64,000 nt of DNA from Liolophura sinensis (GCF_032854445.1 NC_088300.1:76687966-76751965), one strand, 5' to 3'. Shown: positions 28,126 to 41,975, numbered from the stretch's first letter. The notes: a model not told the origin generated them from the sequence alone. Made by a program: numbers and translations.

Positions 28126-28799
28126 AAATTATGTAAATCAATCATTGTCGAATGGGGAACTTTGCTCGCGTAAAACAAGTCGGTCCCAGCGGTGGAACTT
28201 TTCAGTAATACGTCATTGTTTCTGTAAAGTTGTGCTCGTGAAACAGAAAAACAGTTCAAAAGTACTGCCGCGTAAGAACTGAGAATGATAACCATGCGTG
28301 GTTTTAACACAGCTTGAAACAAACTTGTGTCGGCAGGAAAATGTTGACCGACCATGCCCATCTCAAATAAAAACCAGCAACATTGTACTTTCCTGTAAAT
28401 GACGTCCTGTGTAGCTGTCCGGTTTACAATTTGATTAACGCCTGCCCAGTGATACTCGTGTAGAGAGAGCATTACATGGCATTGCGGTTCCACACGACGC
28501 TGCACATGATATCCGTGCCTTTATTCATTATATTACATGTATAGCAGTTATTACAGGAGTTTAGCATGTATGTGAGGCTTCTTGACTATAAAGAAGCTCT
28601 GCCTGCTGCCATTATATTTCCAGTAAATGTGTCGAAAAATCTGGGGGGGAGGGGGGTTTGTGTGTGTGTGTTAATTTACGAATGTTTCAGGAATAGCTTA
28701 GCTAAGCAGGAAACTATATTGCCCATTTAGAGACAAATCCATTGTGCTTTACTCTGTTGTTTAAATAGCATTTCTCATCGAGGTAATTTGAACTCTTCG

Positions 28800-29050
28800 T
28801 TAAGGCAATTGGTTTTCCTCTTCAAATCAGGATATCGGACAATCTCTTCCATTTACGGGAAGGTCGGCCTGACACGGGTTGTCATTGATCTTGTCGCTCT
28901 GATTGGCTGCGTCTGTAATGATTGATGAGCGTACCGAACTGGCGATACACTGTGATTGAGTAACGCGCAATCGACCAGTTCTTAGCAAACACACCTCTAA
29001 TGACGTTAACCTCGTCTTACTGGATTCCTCAGGATTCAGGCACACTGATC
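28800..29050. promoter_or_regulatory. Candidate regulatory block with Pbx/Hox-type motifs
   Basis: Several TGATTGAT/TGATTGGC-type strings (near 28885, 28899 and 28919) sit in a GC-richer block without an open frame. Weak, motif-based. Confidence 0.2.
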
Positions 29051-32000
29051 ACACAGGAATATGTTAGAACTTTCAGCATGGATGTTAAGCAGGGGGACGA
29101 TTGTAAAATCCCAAGGTAATTCAGAGAGTATGACGAGTTATCTGGCTTTTATTGACATAGATACTTGGATAGAGAATGATGTCAGTTTTTACACGAAGAC
29201 CACGCTTGGGTGTAACTCATCCTAAACATCATATGTTTCATATTTATTTTCTCTGACAGGTAATTCGTGTAAAGTAGGTTGGAGCTCAGGGGATACGGGT
29301 AGCTGTGAAGATAGATTGGTTGATTGATCCATGGCTTGATTCCTTACGGCATTATTGGAGCCATGGATTTGTTGATCTGTTATTGATTAACTGGTCCATT
29401 AATCGATTGAGTGATTGAGTAAGTGAGTGAGTGATCGATTGATTGATTCATGAATCAATCCACTGATATACGAATTAATTCCTTTTTTCAATTATGATTT
29501 TTCTTTTATTTTGGCTTTGACAGATTTTCAGATGGGATTCTCTGTATAAACTTCATAAATTATTTGCTCAGTATGTTTTAAATGTGTGTGCGTTCTCATT
29601 TATCAGTCTCTTGCTTGATTTATTCGTTTATCACTTATATATTACCAAAGTTCTTCCGAGAGACAAACCTGCTGTGAAAACTCAAAATTACATTAATGTA
29701 TACCTTTTTTTATTAATGGCGTTGACATGTTATTGATCTGGTGTTGACATCTAGTGTGGCTGATTTTTGTAAGTAATACAAAACGAAGTTTCCTGTGCAT
29801 GGCCCACATGGTGACAGGTAACGTAAACTATGTTAACAGCTATTTTGACCAATGTTAACAGGTAATCAAAAGGGTGTTTACAGGTTATGTAAACAAAGTT
29901 GACAGCTAATGTCGTAACCGATATGTATGCAAGTAAAATACATAAGGCGAATGAACACGCCATTTAAAATATCTATCCAATAATGGTCATGTACTTTATG
30001 TGACATCACCATAAACGATTTCTCCAATGCAACGAGAAAGAAAATAAAAATCACATATTAAATGTAAAAGAGAATATTACATCAAAGAGATGCACTGATT
30101 GGTTATGGGTGTTACAGCCGCTGTGAAATTTACCGTCGATCGATATCCTCTGGATTTCGATCATATTTCGATCATATTTCTGTGCGAAGGTATTACCTTG
30201 GATCCGTCCAGTTAATTGGATGCCTTTTTATTCTCAAACGTATTAAATTTTTATTCATATAGTCACCCCTAACTTGACAGATGTCGGTCCAAAAACAAAA
30301 TTGCTTTACGACATTTTATTGGTAATTCTCTGTGTGCGATTTGTATTTGAAACGGAATAGAGGAGTACTTATATTGATAGGTAATATATGCTGGATAGAA
30401 ACATGCCAACAGACAAACGGAGTTGCTAATACATTGCTAATATATTTGTATATGCGTAGCTTATAACATGAGGACAGTTAGACTGTTAAGATCATTGTTT
30501 TCTTACAAGCACCACTTGGTGCCAAATATAAATCACCGTCCTAACCAAACAGGATTTTTTGAACAGAAACAACACACCAAAAACAAATGTAAGACTCGTC
30601 ATTTTGCCATATTTTTGCTTTTAATAGGAGCGATATAAAATTTATGAGCTCTATGCATTTAGATCAGAAATGTGATATATCAGTTTTGTTCAGCAGTTAT
30701 TCACCTTTACCGTCTGAAGTAAAAACTTTCCAGTTGGCATCCTCTCTAAGAGATGATTCTGAACTGGTCATTGCTTTCATGCTGTGTATGTGTGATACAT
30801 TACTAATTTGCCAAAAAAAGTCATTTTAAACGCAGGATTAACCAACCGATTACATAGCTTAGTTCCGAATTGTCTTAGGCGTGGAAAGTTCCCGTTATGT
30901 CGGTGATGTGAATGCGGCAACATAATTTAAGGCACAGTTTTGTTTTTCCCATAAATGTGATGGCATAAATGGGGTGGGGTAAAAGTCGTATATATCTTTT
31001 GGTTGAATAATGTTGATATCAACTTAATTGGTTCACGACAGTTCATTCACAAAAATTAGCCAAATGAAAAGCTACACACGAACTACTTTGTTTCTCTTAC
31101 TTGATTCTTTCGTCCCATTTTATAGTAATTCAGTCAATGCAATCGTCTGAAGGTATGTAAACTTTTCCTGTATCCGGTTTACGTCGTGTTATTTAAAACT
31201 GATTGTTTTCCATCGTGTCGTCGTGACTGATTTTCCCGTTTCTCCTTGGGGTTATCCTTTGTCTCAAAAGCATGTTTGTGGACTGTTTGAGAATAATTAT
31301 TTGCTGCTCTACAGTTTAATTATACATATGATAATTGTATATCTCGAAAATTTAGCCAATAGTATGTCGGTAAAAGGAGCTTTGAATTTGAACTCTTTTG
31401 TGTGACGTATCTATGGCTCGCGTATTAATGTGAGGCTTTGGTCTGATGAGGAGTGAGATACGTCACACCCTGAAGTCACTCTGCACCTATGCAATGCTGA
31501 TACTCTGATAGCTGAGAAGCTTTCAGATATATGAGACTATCTATAGTCTATTTCTTTTAACCAGTCGCCTATATTCAGCTCTCTGTAAAGTCACAAAAAT
31601 CTTCGTATCGCCAATGACAAGTAAAAACACAAACTCTACACGTGGATACGATAGAAGTTCAAATTCTTGCAAAGAAAATAAAGTTAGAACACTTTTTCCT
31701 GATTCATAACGTTAAAGTTCATAAGCTCGGTTTTGACGGCAAGAACCAATTGCCTCAGGTGACGTTAGAATTATTCAAAAAACAGTGGCATGCTGGATAT
31801 TGGGCGGATTTCAACATGGTCTGACAGAGGGCGAGACCACTTATTTAAATTGTTATAGACTTAACCATAAACTCTATTGCTGACACTCTCATATTTAAAA
31901 CTGTTTACACGTTTTAGTATAATGTAACCTTAATAAATGAATTTTATTTTATCTCTTGTAGTATATGATCTGACGGCAGTATAGGTTTACAGATGTTAAG

Positions 32001-33219
32001 AAATTAAAGCCATGTAGTCTATTCGCAGAGACTGTAGTATAGCCTGTGTTACTGCATGACGTTTGTTCTAACCGCGTGTTGGTGCAACCATTGTAAAACA
32101 AATTACTCTACACGCCCTTTGTCCAACATGCAACTTGCTTCTGAACAATTATGACGTCACTCGAGGCAATGGCTTCTTGGAGTCGAAACTAAGCTTTATT
32201 TAGTTTAACATTATGCATTAGAAAAAGTAAAATTATGGATTAGAAACTGTATTTTCCTTGTAATAATGTAAATGTTCACCATGTCAATGTGTAGAGCTTG
32301 GGTTGCTTCGTGTCACTGGCTAAAGGCAATTTTGGTAGTGAATATGGCTGATTTTATGCGACTCTCTAAAAGAAGTAGACTATAATAGAAGCCATAGAGG
32401 CAACAAAATCTTAGACTGTAAGACCGTTATTTTCGTCACATCTTTATTAGTCATCAGCGCTAAATCCATGGACGAGAGAGCGGAAGTTCTAAGACGATAC
32501 GTCAGGTGACTAGTGCAGCAGGTCCAAACACTAGAACAGTCATACTGAGAGAGGTCGATGAGTATTCGGTCATGACAAACGGCGGTATTCTTCCTTAAAT
32601 TGTTCGTTTGACTACTTCTTTACTATCACCTCACTTTTCGTTGGTCATTTTACTTTGTTTGAGTGTTGTACATCACGAAAGCATATGTCACGTACACTAA
32701 CTGAACAAGTGCTGGTTGAATTACACAGTGCAAAGCCATCTTTGCAGTTCTTAAAATATGAATCAAGTAATCATGGACGCCATAGGCTTACAATGCGCAC
32801 AACAAAACACAGCAGTTTTCGTGGAATACAAATGGTTTAAAATTGCACTGAGCCAGTCAAATGAATAACTGAGTTTCTTTTTCGGAGTTAGTCAGGTGGG
32901 TTATATATGGCAGATATAAAGCCTGGCTATTACCCTTCTGCTGAGACATGTCTTACCAAATTTCTCGCGAAACGTGTTGAAGGCGGGGCATGAATCAACC
33001 TGGAATGTTAACCCTGGCATTTTCCGTGAAGGGTTTTTCGAGGGATCTCATTTGTGACGTCTGCGCATTGATTTTTATGAAAGACTTCTCCATTTGCACA
33101 ACAGCCGGTGGTGCGGGATTCCAGGCGTCTCTTCAGATCGGCTATCGATTGCATTCAACAAAGCTTTTTATCGCAAAACTTCACAATAAATAATGCTTGA
33201 TATTTCGGCCAACTGGTAT
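29051..33219. other. No gene recognised
   Basis: AT-rich, with GATT/GAGT simple repeats near 29400-29460. Short chance frames only. Confidence 0.5.
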
Positions 33220-33350
33220 TTTGGGAAGCAATGAAAAGACTTAATCCACTGCTCCCTCACCGTATTGCCAATTGACGGGAGAGATAAATCAGGAGCGGGC
33301 GGTTATTGGAGGAGAGTTCGCGGACAGAGTTGGCTGGACGTGCGGGGGAA
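33220..33350. promoter_or_regulatory. GC-richer non-coding block
   Basis: About 130 bp including GACGGGAGAGATAAATCAGG and AGCGGGCGGTTATTGG stand out from AT-rich flanks, with no coding frame. Could be a regulatory element. Confidence 0.2.
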
Positions 33351-34599
33351 AAACCAATAACTCCTGTTTACAGCTCATAATTAAACTGCCAAACATTGCC
33401 ATTGATTAAGTCAGTCCTAGTGGCGTGCATTATCCCCAATTTACATGGTGGAAATAAAGACTCAGGTAGGGTGTCTGATGCTAATGTCAACAAGGTTAGC
33501 CGGGTGACCACAAAGGATAAATCCTTGGTAATGGTAAAGGGTCGCTGTTTGACAATGTCCACTCAACCTCATAAGAAATAACCAGATGTTAGTTATAATT
33601 TTTAATCATCAACACTTGCGAGTACAGAATTGTGTCATACAGATTCAAATTTAAACAACAAAGGTTGGTGAAACAGTTCTGCAATGATAGATGTAAGATA
33701 CATGTTTAACTCGAGCTAATGAAGACACCACGTAATTAAATCCTCAGCGTCAGACTGCGTAACGGTGGCGTAAACAACTGCTTAGTGACAATTAATCGAC
33801 GTCACCAAGAGATGGCAAGGATTTCATGCCAAGTCTGATTCATCATTTTTGACATACACACAGTTGTAGTTAATCCTGTAATTGCATTCCACCTAATGCG
33901 GAGAGAGAGAGTCATTACGTAAGAGCTAAGGGGATATAATTAAATAGATCATCAATTGGTCCGAGGTAAAATGGACGACGTTTTCATATGGATGTAGAGA
34001 CTGGTAGAAAGAATGACAGAAAGATAACGAGCTATGTATATCCCTAAACGGATAACTTGATTTAATGAGAAAAGACAAAACAAGTGACACATGTACGAGC
34101 ACTGGCACGGTACGAAAATGACAATCGCAAGAAAATAACAACAGAAATAACAAGCAGACACTTCGTGTGATATAGGCCCCAAAAAGTACAATCCAGTGAG
34201 AAAAGCTTTTCCTGCCAAGGCATCATCAGTGTTCTATTATAATCATTGGTGCATGTCCTAATGCAAAAAAACTTCAACGAGCCGCGTCCTTGGGGAAATC
34301 ACCCCTCTTATTTTGTACACAATTCATCAACCCTTCTCACTTACTGCAAATTCCAATCAAAGAAGAGCAAGTTTTTTTTTAAACCATGTTACTACATGCA
34401 TGTAAGAAATATCTTAATATATATTCTACTCGGTGGAACTGATAATTTTGATAAATGTTTTCTCTGAATATTGTAATAATATTCATTTAACAGAGTAAAG
34501 GAGGGTAGAGGTGGTCAAATAGCATTAAATCGATTGTAAAATCCTTTACTATGTGTAAGGCATTACTAATTTCCTACGGAGATGCCTCTTTACTCAAGC

Positions 34600-35100
34600 T
34601 TGCTGTTAAGATCATAAACGATTTCTGTGGTTAACCGGATATTATTCTATTTATTCCTCTGGTATAAAGTGGGATTTAGAGGCAAGTGCCGAGGCAATCG
34701 CTCTCTAATGTCTCCATTTAGATACCTTCATTAAAAATTTACATCTCCCTGGGATATCCGTCAAGCAGATAGTGAAGGTTATTCAATTATCAAAGTCAAA
34801 ATCCGTGTAATTGCTATTATCACATCGCGTTTTTTTAGCCGGATTAATCCGGTTCTGATCTGTATTTTACTACTGGCCCAAAAAGTTAGCGTGACCTGGC
34901 CACAGGAAGTAAAGCCTTGAAAGAGATAGCCCATCTACAACGACACCGGAAATTATCGGTGTCAATGAGAAATAAACGCTCCCGATAATGACAATGGCGG
35001 AGATAAATCGATCCCATTGGTAATATTTCAGCTTGGTTTTCAAAGAAGAAATCCAACTGAATTGGACTGGACTGTTGAAACCATCTATTCCCCACTATAT
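34600..35100. promoter_or_regulatory. Candidate cis-regulatory block with bicoid-type palindrome
   Basis: Contains the perfect 14-bp palindrome CCGGATTAATCCGG at 34839-34852: two head-to-head GGATTA/TAATCC sites as bound by Otx/Pitx/Gsc-type homeodomains. Close by are SOX-like GACAATGG and GATA motifs near 34990. Composition is less AT-rich than the flanks. Motif-based only. Confidence 0.3.
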
Positions 35101-36469
35101 AGTTGTGGCCCTTGTAGCGGGATTCCCTTTATCACAGGCCACGCAATGAGATCAAAGAACGCCCGCTGAATCGAAAAGATAAAGAGACATGTATGGGAGT
35201 GAACCTATTATTGTTTACAGCAAAGTACTTCTAGTTTATGCTCATTTAATGATAGCGAATGTTGCAACGTTGAACAGTCGCATATTTATTTTTTCATTTG
35301 CTGTTCGCCACAAAACATGCTTCATTTGCTGTTACAACGCCCTGGGAGCAACAGTTGTAGGGGATTGTTCGCCATCTGGTACGATAAGGAATTTGTAAGC
35401 GTGGCAACGAAGTCGCATGCAGTCTGGATACAGCAACGAGCACCTCACTCCCCGTAGGGGGCTAACGACATTCTTGAGTTAGATATCTCATAGTTAGATA
35501 TGTAGTTATATAATACTACATAGAACTACTTCAATCAGGACTATTTTTACTGTCAAAATGGGTGAGCAAATGTAAAAATCATCGTTTCTTTCGGTTGAAG
35601 CACATATAAGAGAGACAGATATAAGATATAAGAGAAATAGTAGGATTTTCTGATGTTAACACGTTGATACCGTCGAGATCTATCACAGCATGTAATCCCT
35701 GGCGGTTATTCACTAAGATCCCAGATTCCGTCAACGATCAATACTGACCGTCAAGCCTGTGTCCTGCACATCGCAATTCGGGAAACACCCAGAGGATGAA
35801 CATGTAAACGCGTTTCCGTCTCTGGCATTTCAGCATCTTTCTCACCATATAACATTTTGTACAGCTTCTGCCGGTTTACAGTGTACGATTCGTTTCAGCC
35901 TCTGAACACAGCTGTAAACTTGGTAATGCGTATTACACCGCTATGGCGTTCACATCAGTGTGATGCAGAGAGCTAGGACTTCGGAATTACACTGAAGTCA
36001 AAGGTCCTACTAACCATTGCGGCTCTCTAAAACTCTGTATTGACCAAGTCAACTTAACTTATATTAGTTCACATTTCGTAGTGATAAAATGAAAATACAA
36101 ATATGAAGTGCAAAGCAGACAATAAGTGAAATTTTAGGTCAGTCATACCCGTAGCACACTAACGTTGCTGCCAACGGCAAATTCTAACTCACAAAGCTTG
36201 CTGCAGAGGTCGGTATGGTGTTTTCTCAGATCAAGAGGTAGCTATCATTATCAATAGACTTACCGCATAAAAAACCGACTCAGTCGTAGTACGGAATGTG
36301 TACCAAGATGCCGCCATACCATGTAATAAAAGACGTTATCCTTAACTCCCATTTCAAAATGTGAAGGTGGTGTCTGTTATTACATTCTTTCGTTTATTCA
36401 ATGCTTTTCATTTAGCCTTTGTTTTGTATTCTGCACCGTGCATGGTGATACACTGGGGTAAGTAATTAT

Positions 36470-36800
36470 TAAGAGCGGTGAGATCAATGATTTGAAAGCC
36501 CGACGATAGGGCGAGATTAGTGATTTGAAAGTCTGACGATACAGCGAGATCAATAATTTGAAAGCCCGACGATAGAGCGAGATCAATGACTTGAAAGCCC
36601 GACGATAGAGCGAGATCAATGACTTGAAAGCCCGACGATACAGAGAGATCAATGATTTGAAAGCCCGACGATACAGTAAGATCAATGATTTGAAAGCCCT
36701 CGTTGAGTCACAGATGTGAGAAGTCTGATGATACAGTGAGAACACGGGTTTGGAACCTCGGCGATACAATGAGATCTCTGATTTAAAACCCCGAAAATAC
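36470..36800. repeat. 33-bp tandem repeat, about 10 copies
   Basis: AGATCAATGATTTGAAAGCC-CGACGATACAG recurs every 33 bp. The minus frame stays open as an 11-residue repeat (SLYRRAFKSLI), an artefact of the period. The outer copies are diverged. Confidence 0.94.
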
Positions 36801-38118
36801 AGGGAGATCACTGGTCATAAAGCCTGACAACTAATAATCGTAATCATTCATAGCAGTGTGTGGACGATACGTAAAACTGGAAAATAAATTAACTTAACAA
36901 GTATTAAACATTTGAGTTTGAAGCACGGTCGCGTCATTCCAAATAATGGCTGATTAAATTCATAAGCAGTCTGAGTCGATGTGGTATTTGTAGATTTATG
37001 CTTTACCTTACAGAATCAGAACCCTAGGAAGTCATAGATACTCCGGGACTAAAATATACCCGATTTCCTGGCACAAAGATTCTGAGAATAGCACAACCGA
37101 AACAACCGAGTTATAGGTAAGTGAATGTAAAAACACAGAGCGATTAATGAGAAAGCCAAGGTGGATAGTGGGCTGACCGATCTCAAAGCTAGCACATTAT
37201 ATCATCTATATATACAGAGTACATATGGTTGTCTTAACGAAAAGCCTAAAATGTACTGAAGATTTTGTGGACAATTGTAATACTATCCCGGGCATCTGAC
37301 GTCACAAGGGTTCTATTTACAGAGATTCTATTTGTGGAATAATCATCTGTATTAATGGGAGCTAGTTACCAAAAAACAAAGCACATAGATTTTGTTATTA
37401 AGCGAATTTTCGAAGAGCAAAAAAGGTCTGTTTGACGTCAGAACGCCCTGAACAGCAATGGGCATGGCAATAAAAAAACTGATCTTTATGGATTACTCTA
37501 AAGGAAAATCCGTATAAACTATAATAAATGTCTTCTAAAATTAATTATATTGCCTTCGCTGCATTTCCTATGAGTTTAAGTCTTGTTTGTCGAAAGTAAT
37601 GTTCCCTGTGTAACGTATATTTTTTACCTCCCTGTGTTGTGTTTACAATTAACCCTATATATCTGGGCGATGCTAAAATTGGTTTCTGTCCAAGAATAGA
37701 TACCACAACATAAGGGCAGTTGTAACTTGTGGTAAGACGCAGATGTATGTTATAGCATAGTTTTTTGTGCAAAACAGACCCCAGGTACAGTAAAATGGTG
37801 TTACGAAATGATATGAATCCTCATGACGTCACAAAATCAGTCAAACCATTAACCAGATAGTCGATTAAGATGGAGGCGTGGTTGGAAGTAGCAAATACGT
37901 AGTTAAGACATTTTGCCCACGTTCAGCGAGTTATTAACTTTTATTTGAACACGTTGGATAGCAGTATAACTAAACGATGGATGTTCACTTCTTATCGAGA
38001 TTAAGGTGTAATGATACAAATTGACACTGTGATGCAGTATGAAAGGCGCAGTTGTGCCCATCAATTTTAGCATCTTGCATCCTGTGTGCATATTTAAGCA
38101 GTGTGTTATAATTAAGGG

Positions 38119-38249
38119 TTTAACACCTTCGTCTTGGTGTTTGTTGTGTAACCCGATATCGCTGAACCTTGTTTCATGTCTAATAAAATCCTGAAACAAG
38201 TTTCAGCGGTATCGGGTTACTCAATAAACACCAAAACGATGGTGTTAAA
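38119..38249. repeat. Long imperfect foldback, 58-bp arms, 15-nt loop
   Basis: Arms 38119-38176 and 38192-38249 are reverse complements with 6 differences in 58 positions and no indels. The loop is 38177-38191. No terminal transposon motif or target duplication is evident. It could be a foldback element, a MITE remnant, or a double-stranded RNA or miRNA-like precursor. Confidence 0.9.
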
Positions 38250-39194
38250 GTCTATTCTACCCCAAACATTGAAGAAAATGTGGCAAAACCTGTATATTTC
38301 CTGCTATCATTCTGTTTTACTCCCTTCGCAGAGGTCATGCATTTTAGACGAATCAACGGCAAGCTTAAGCCATGGCAGTTGATTAATTGTCAACGTCAAA
38401 GCTGCGTATTTATGACGTCCTGTCTTATTGTTGGGTTACGTTGCAATAGAAAAGTTCCCTGTACATGTATTATAACGTCATGCCGCTGAGCTCAGGTTGG
38501 AATGTCTTAAAACAAAATATAAAAATGCACAAGCAAAAGTGATATCTATAAACTGTGCGAAATAACACTTTTATCACTGAAAGAAATTCCGATTATTAAC
38601 CTGTGTATAAATCAGAAAGCAATTGTAACAAGTAAGTAAACTCAAATTCTTTTATTTGTAGACATAAACAACGTGACATAAACAGCGTAACAGCGTAACG
38701 TAACACACCACACTCGATGCTGTTTAAAAGATCATCTCCATTTAATATGTATATTTGCAGACGCCCCCAACTAAGAGCTGGGTTGAATAATCGACAATAA
38801 CTGAGCTTGTGCTGAACAGTTTCTACATCACCCAATAGCAATCAATATATAAACATACAAATGCAGTAAAGATGATCTAAAAATGTCTTAAAGCCTAAAA
38901 ATGTAATGTTTCATACATGGCTTCAGAGTCGGCTCAAAAATAAGTTTGGAAACTTATCGATTGGTTACCTTTGATATAACGTTTTCTTCTTAATGATAGA
39001 ATCAGCTCAGGCATCAGTCGTTACAGTAAAGATTCACAAACAAAGAAGTGATGTGCTGGAGAAAAGTGACAGGTATAAAAGAAAAAGGCTGGCATCAGTT
39101 TGACATCATTTTGAGGGTAATGCACTTTTGCTTTATCTATAAATTGCACATTTTTTGACATTGCCACTACTTTGAATTAGGTACGTCTGCCAGA

Positions 39195-39300
39195 GACATG
39201 CGGATGATCGTGGTTTCATCAAAACTGGCCGCCCTCGTATAATAGAAATATTTCTGAGTACGGTGTAAAACACCAATCAGACAAACAAACAAACAAACTT
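39195..39300 (+). mobile_element. SINE family A 3' fragment with (AAAC)n tail
   Basis: CGGATGATCGTGGTTTC, TGGCCGCC and TATTTCTGAGTACGGTGTAA, then AACACCAATCAGACAAACAA and an AAAC repeat. Confidence 0.75.
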
Positions 39301-39818
39301 TGAAATCGTTTAAACTATTTCAGCGTTGTGATCAGAACCGTTGATTTAATTAGAGGTGCAGATCGTGGCTGAGGGACTAAAATATATATTTAAAGTAATT
39401 CTAAATCAAATGTTAGATGTAAGAAAATTATGCCATTTTTTTTCAAATTCAGTTTTGAGACATATTCTACGTCTCAAGGTTACCTATCTGTTTATGTAAT
39501 TTCCGCCAATGATCGAAATTTATGAAAATTAAAATGCCGGCTTGTCAAAACCAGCCTTGTGCCCCACTTTCGGACATCCCCACAGAGCTGTTTTGACAGC
39601 TTTCACCGTTGACGTCACCACTGCAATATACTTAATCTCTTGACTAACCACTAGGGCATTAAGACACTGTAGCTTAAAAACATATCGCCCTCAACAAGAT
39701 GTCTGAGAATCCATTTGCACTTCTATATGTTAGGACACAGCATAATCTAAATAATCAGAAATAAAGAAAAATTATATTTGATGTATGCTTTAAGGTGCTC
39801 GCCTTTTAATTTCTAAAT

Positions 39819-41279
39819 ATATGCCACTTGAGACGTGGTTTCACTACCACTTCTGGACAGGTACATATATACCACATGAGACGGGACTTCACTACCACTT
39901 CTGGACAGGTACATATATGCCACATGAGGCGTGGGTTCACTACCACTTCTGGACAGGCACATATAGGCACATGAGACCTGGGTTCACTACCACTTCTGGA
40001 CAGGTACATATATGGCACATGAGGTGTGGGTTCACTACCACTTCTGGACAGGTACATATATGCCACATGAGGCGTGGGTTCACTACCACTTCTGGACAGG
40101 TACATATAGGCCACATGAGACGTGGGTTCACTACCACTTCTGGACAGGTACATATAGGCCACATGAGACGTGGTTTCACTACCACTTCTGGACAGGTACA
40201 TATATGCCACATGAGGCGTGGGTTCACTACCACTTCTGGACAGGTACATATAGGCCACATGAGACGTGGGTTCACTACCACTTCTGGACAGGTACATATA
40301 TGCCACATGAGACGTGGGTTCACTACCACTTCTGGACAGGTACATATAGGCCACATGAGACGTGGGTTCACTACCACTTCTGGACAGGTACATATATGGC
40401 ACATGAGGTGTGGGTTCACTACCACTTCTGGACAGGTACATATATATGCCACATGAGACCTGGTCTCACTACCACTTCTGGACAGGTACATATATGGCAC
40501 ATGAGACATGGGTTCACTACCACTTCTGGACTGGTACATATATGCCACATGAGGTGTGGGTTCACTACCACTTCTGGACAGGTACATATATATGCCACAT
40601 GAGACGTGGTTTCACTACCACTTCTGGACAGGTACATATATGGCACATGAGACATGGGTTCACTACCATTTCTGGACTGGTACATATATGCCACATGAGA
40701 CGTGGGTTCATTACCACTTCTGGACAGGTACATATATGCCACCTGAGACGTGGGTTCATTAACGCGTCTGGACAGGTACATATAGGCCACATGAGACGTG
40801 GTTTCACTACCACTTCTGGACAGGTACATATATGCCACATGAGACGTGGTTTCACTACCACTTCTGGACAGGTACATATATGTCACATGAGACGTGACTT
40901 CACTACCACTTCTGGACAGGTACATGTATGTCACATGAGACGTGACTTCACTACCACTTCTGGACAGGTACATATATGCCACATGAGGCGTGGGTTCACT
41001 ACCACTTCTGGACAGGTACGTATATGGCACATGAGGTGTGGTTTCACTACCACTTCTGGACAGGTACATATAGGCACATGAGATGTGGGTTCACTACCAC
41101 TTCTGGACAGGTACATATATGCACATGAGACCTGGGTTCACTACCACTTCTGGACAGGTACATATGTGTCACATGAGACATGGGTTCACTACCACTTCTG
41201 GACAGGTACATATAGGCACATGAGACCTGGGTTCACTACCACTTCTGGACAGGTACATATGTGTCACATGAGACTTGGG

Positions 41280-41282
<3 letters not shown>
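39819..41282. repeat. 48-bp minisatellite, about 30 units
   Basis: The core CACTTCTGGACAGGTACATA is nearly invariant, while the part around CCACATGAGACGTGGGTTCA varies. Most units are 48 bp; some are 47 or 50 bp from changes in the TATA stretch. Because 48 is a multiple of three, long open frames appear on both strands (up to about 220 aa); these are artefacts. The array runs directly into a CA microsatellite. Confidence 0.97.
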
Positions 41283-41331
<49 letters not shown>

Positions 41332-41362
41332 TACATACATACATACATACATACATACATAC
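41283..41362. repeat. Compound microsatellite (CA)n then (CATA)n
   Basis: About 44 bp of CA dinucleotides followed by about 35 bp of CATA tetranucleotides, fused to the end of the 48-bp array. Confidence 0.97.
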
Positions 41363-41849
41363 GGCTATGATTATTTTATTTCGGGCCTATATATTTTGAA
41401 AAAGGCCCGTAATGCCAATGAAACACAGGCAGATTCCAAATATAGATAGGAATACTTTGCTCTATCTTCTACATGTCATTATTGGATCTAATTACTATAT
41501 GGCTTTAAGATCAGATTATTATCGGTCGAAGTGAAGGATGGCATTTTGATGTCGACAGTAACGGAATTGTATGGAGACGTCATACTGCATTTTAGAAGGA
41601 AACTCGAGATTTACTCATTCTGAGAAGGTCATATGTGGACCATCGTTTTCTGATGAATGTTAACTCAGATACAGGTATTGTTTCTATAATCAGCCGTATT
41701 CGTTCAACTTCATCGTGATACAGACAACCAAGCAAAATTAGCTTGAAGGCATTTCCCGGTGAACACAGAGATATTAGCATTGGACATCGGTTGTTAACCT
41801 ATAACTAAGAAATCGCGAATCATGAAAAGCCAGAGACAACTTTTGATTT

Positions 41850-41975
41850 GAGGCAGAGGCCGGGGGAAACAGTCATCCACAGGTTGCTGGCAGGCCTTTC
41901 CACGTACGACCGGAGAGGAAGGCAGCATGCGCTAGACTTGAACTCACAGCGATCGCTTGATGAGAGGCTCCTGGA
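41850..41975 (-). mobile_element. SINE family A 5' half
   Basis: GGGGGAAACAGTCATCCACA, GGTTGCTGGCAGGCCTTTCC, GAGAGGAAGGCAGCATG, then TTGAACTCACAGCGATCGC (B box in reverse) and GAGAGGCTCCTGG. The tail part is missing. Confidence 0.8.

Noticed and set aside
28101-28505. 134-aa minus-strand frame
   Set aside because: Overlaps the end of a SINE fragment, shows no recognisable domain, and chance frames of this size are possible in 64 kb.
36398-36811. 137-aa frame with an 11-residue repeat
   Set aside because: Product of a 33-bp tandem repeat, no other coding evidence.
39806-41116. Open frames of up to 223 aa on both strands
   Set aside because: They lie in a 48-bp minisatellite; a period divisible by three keeps frames open. 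No start context, domain or splice logic.
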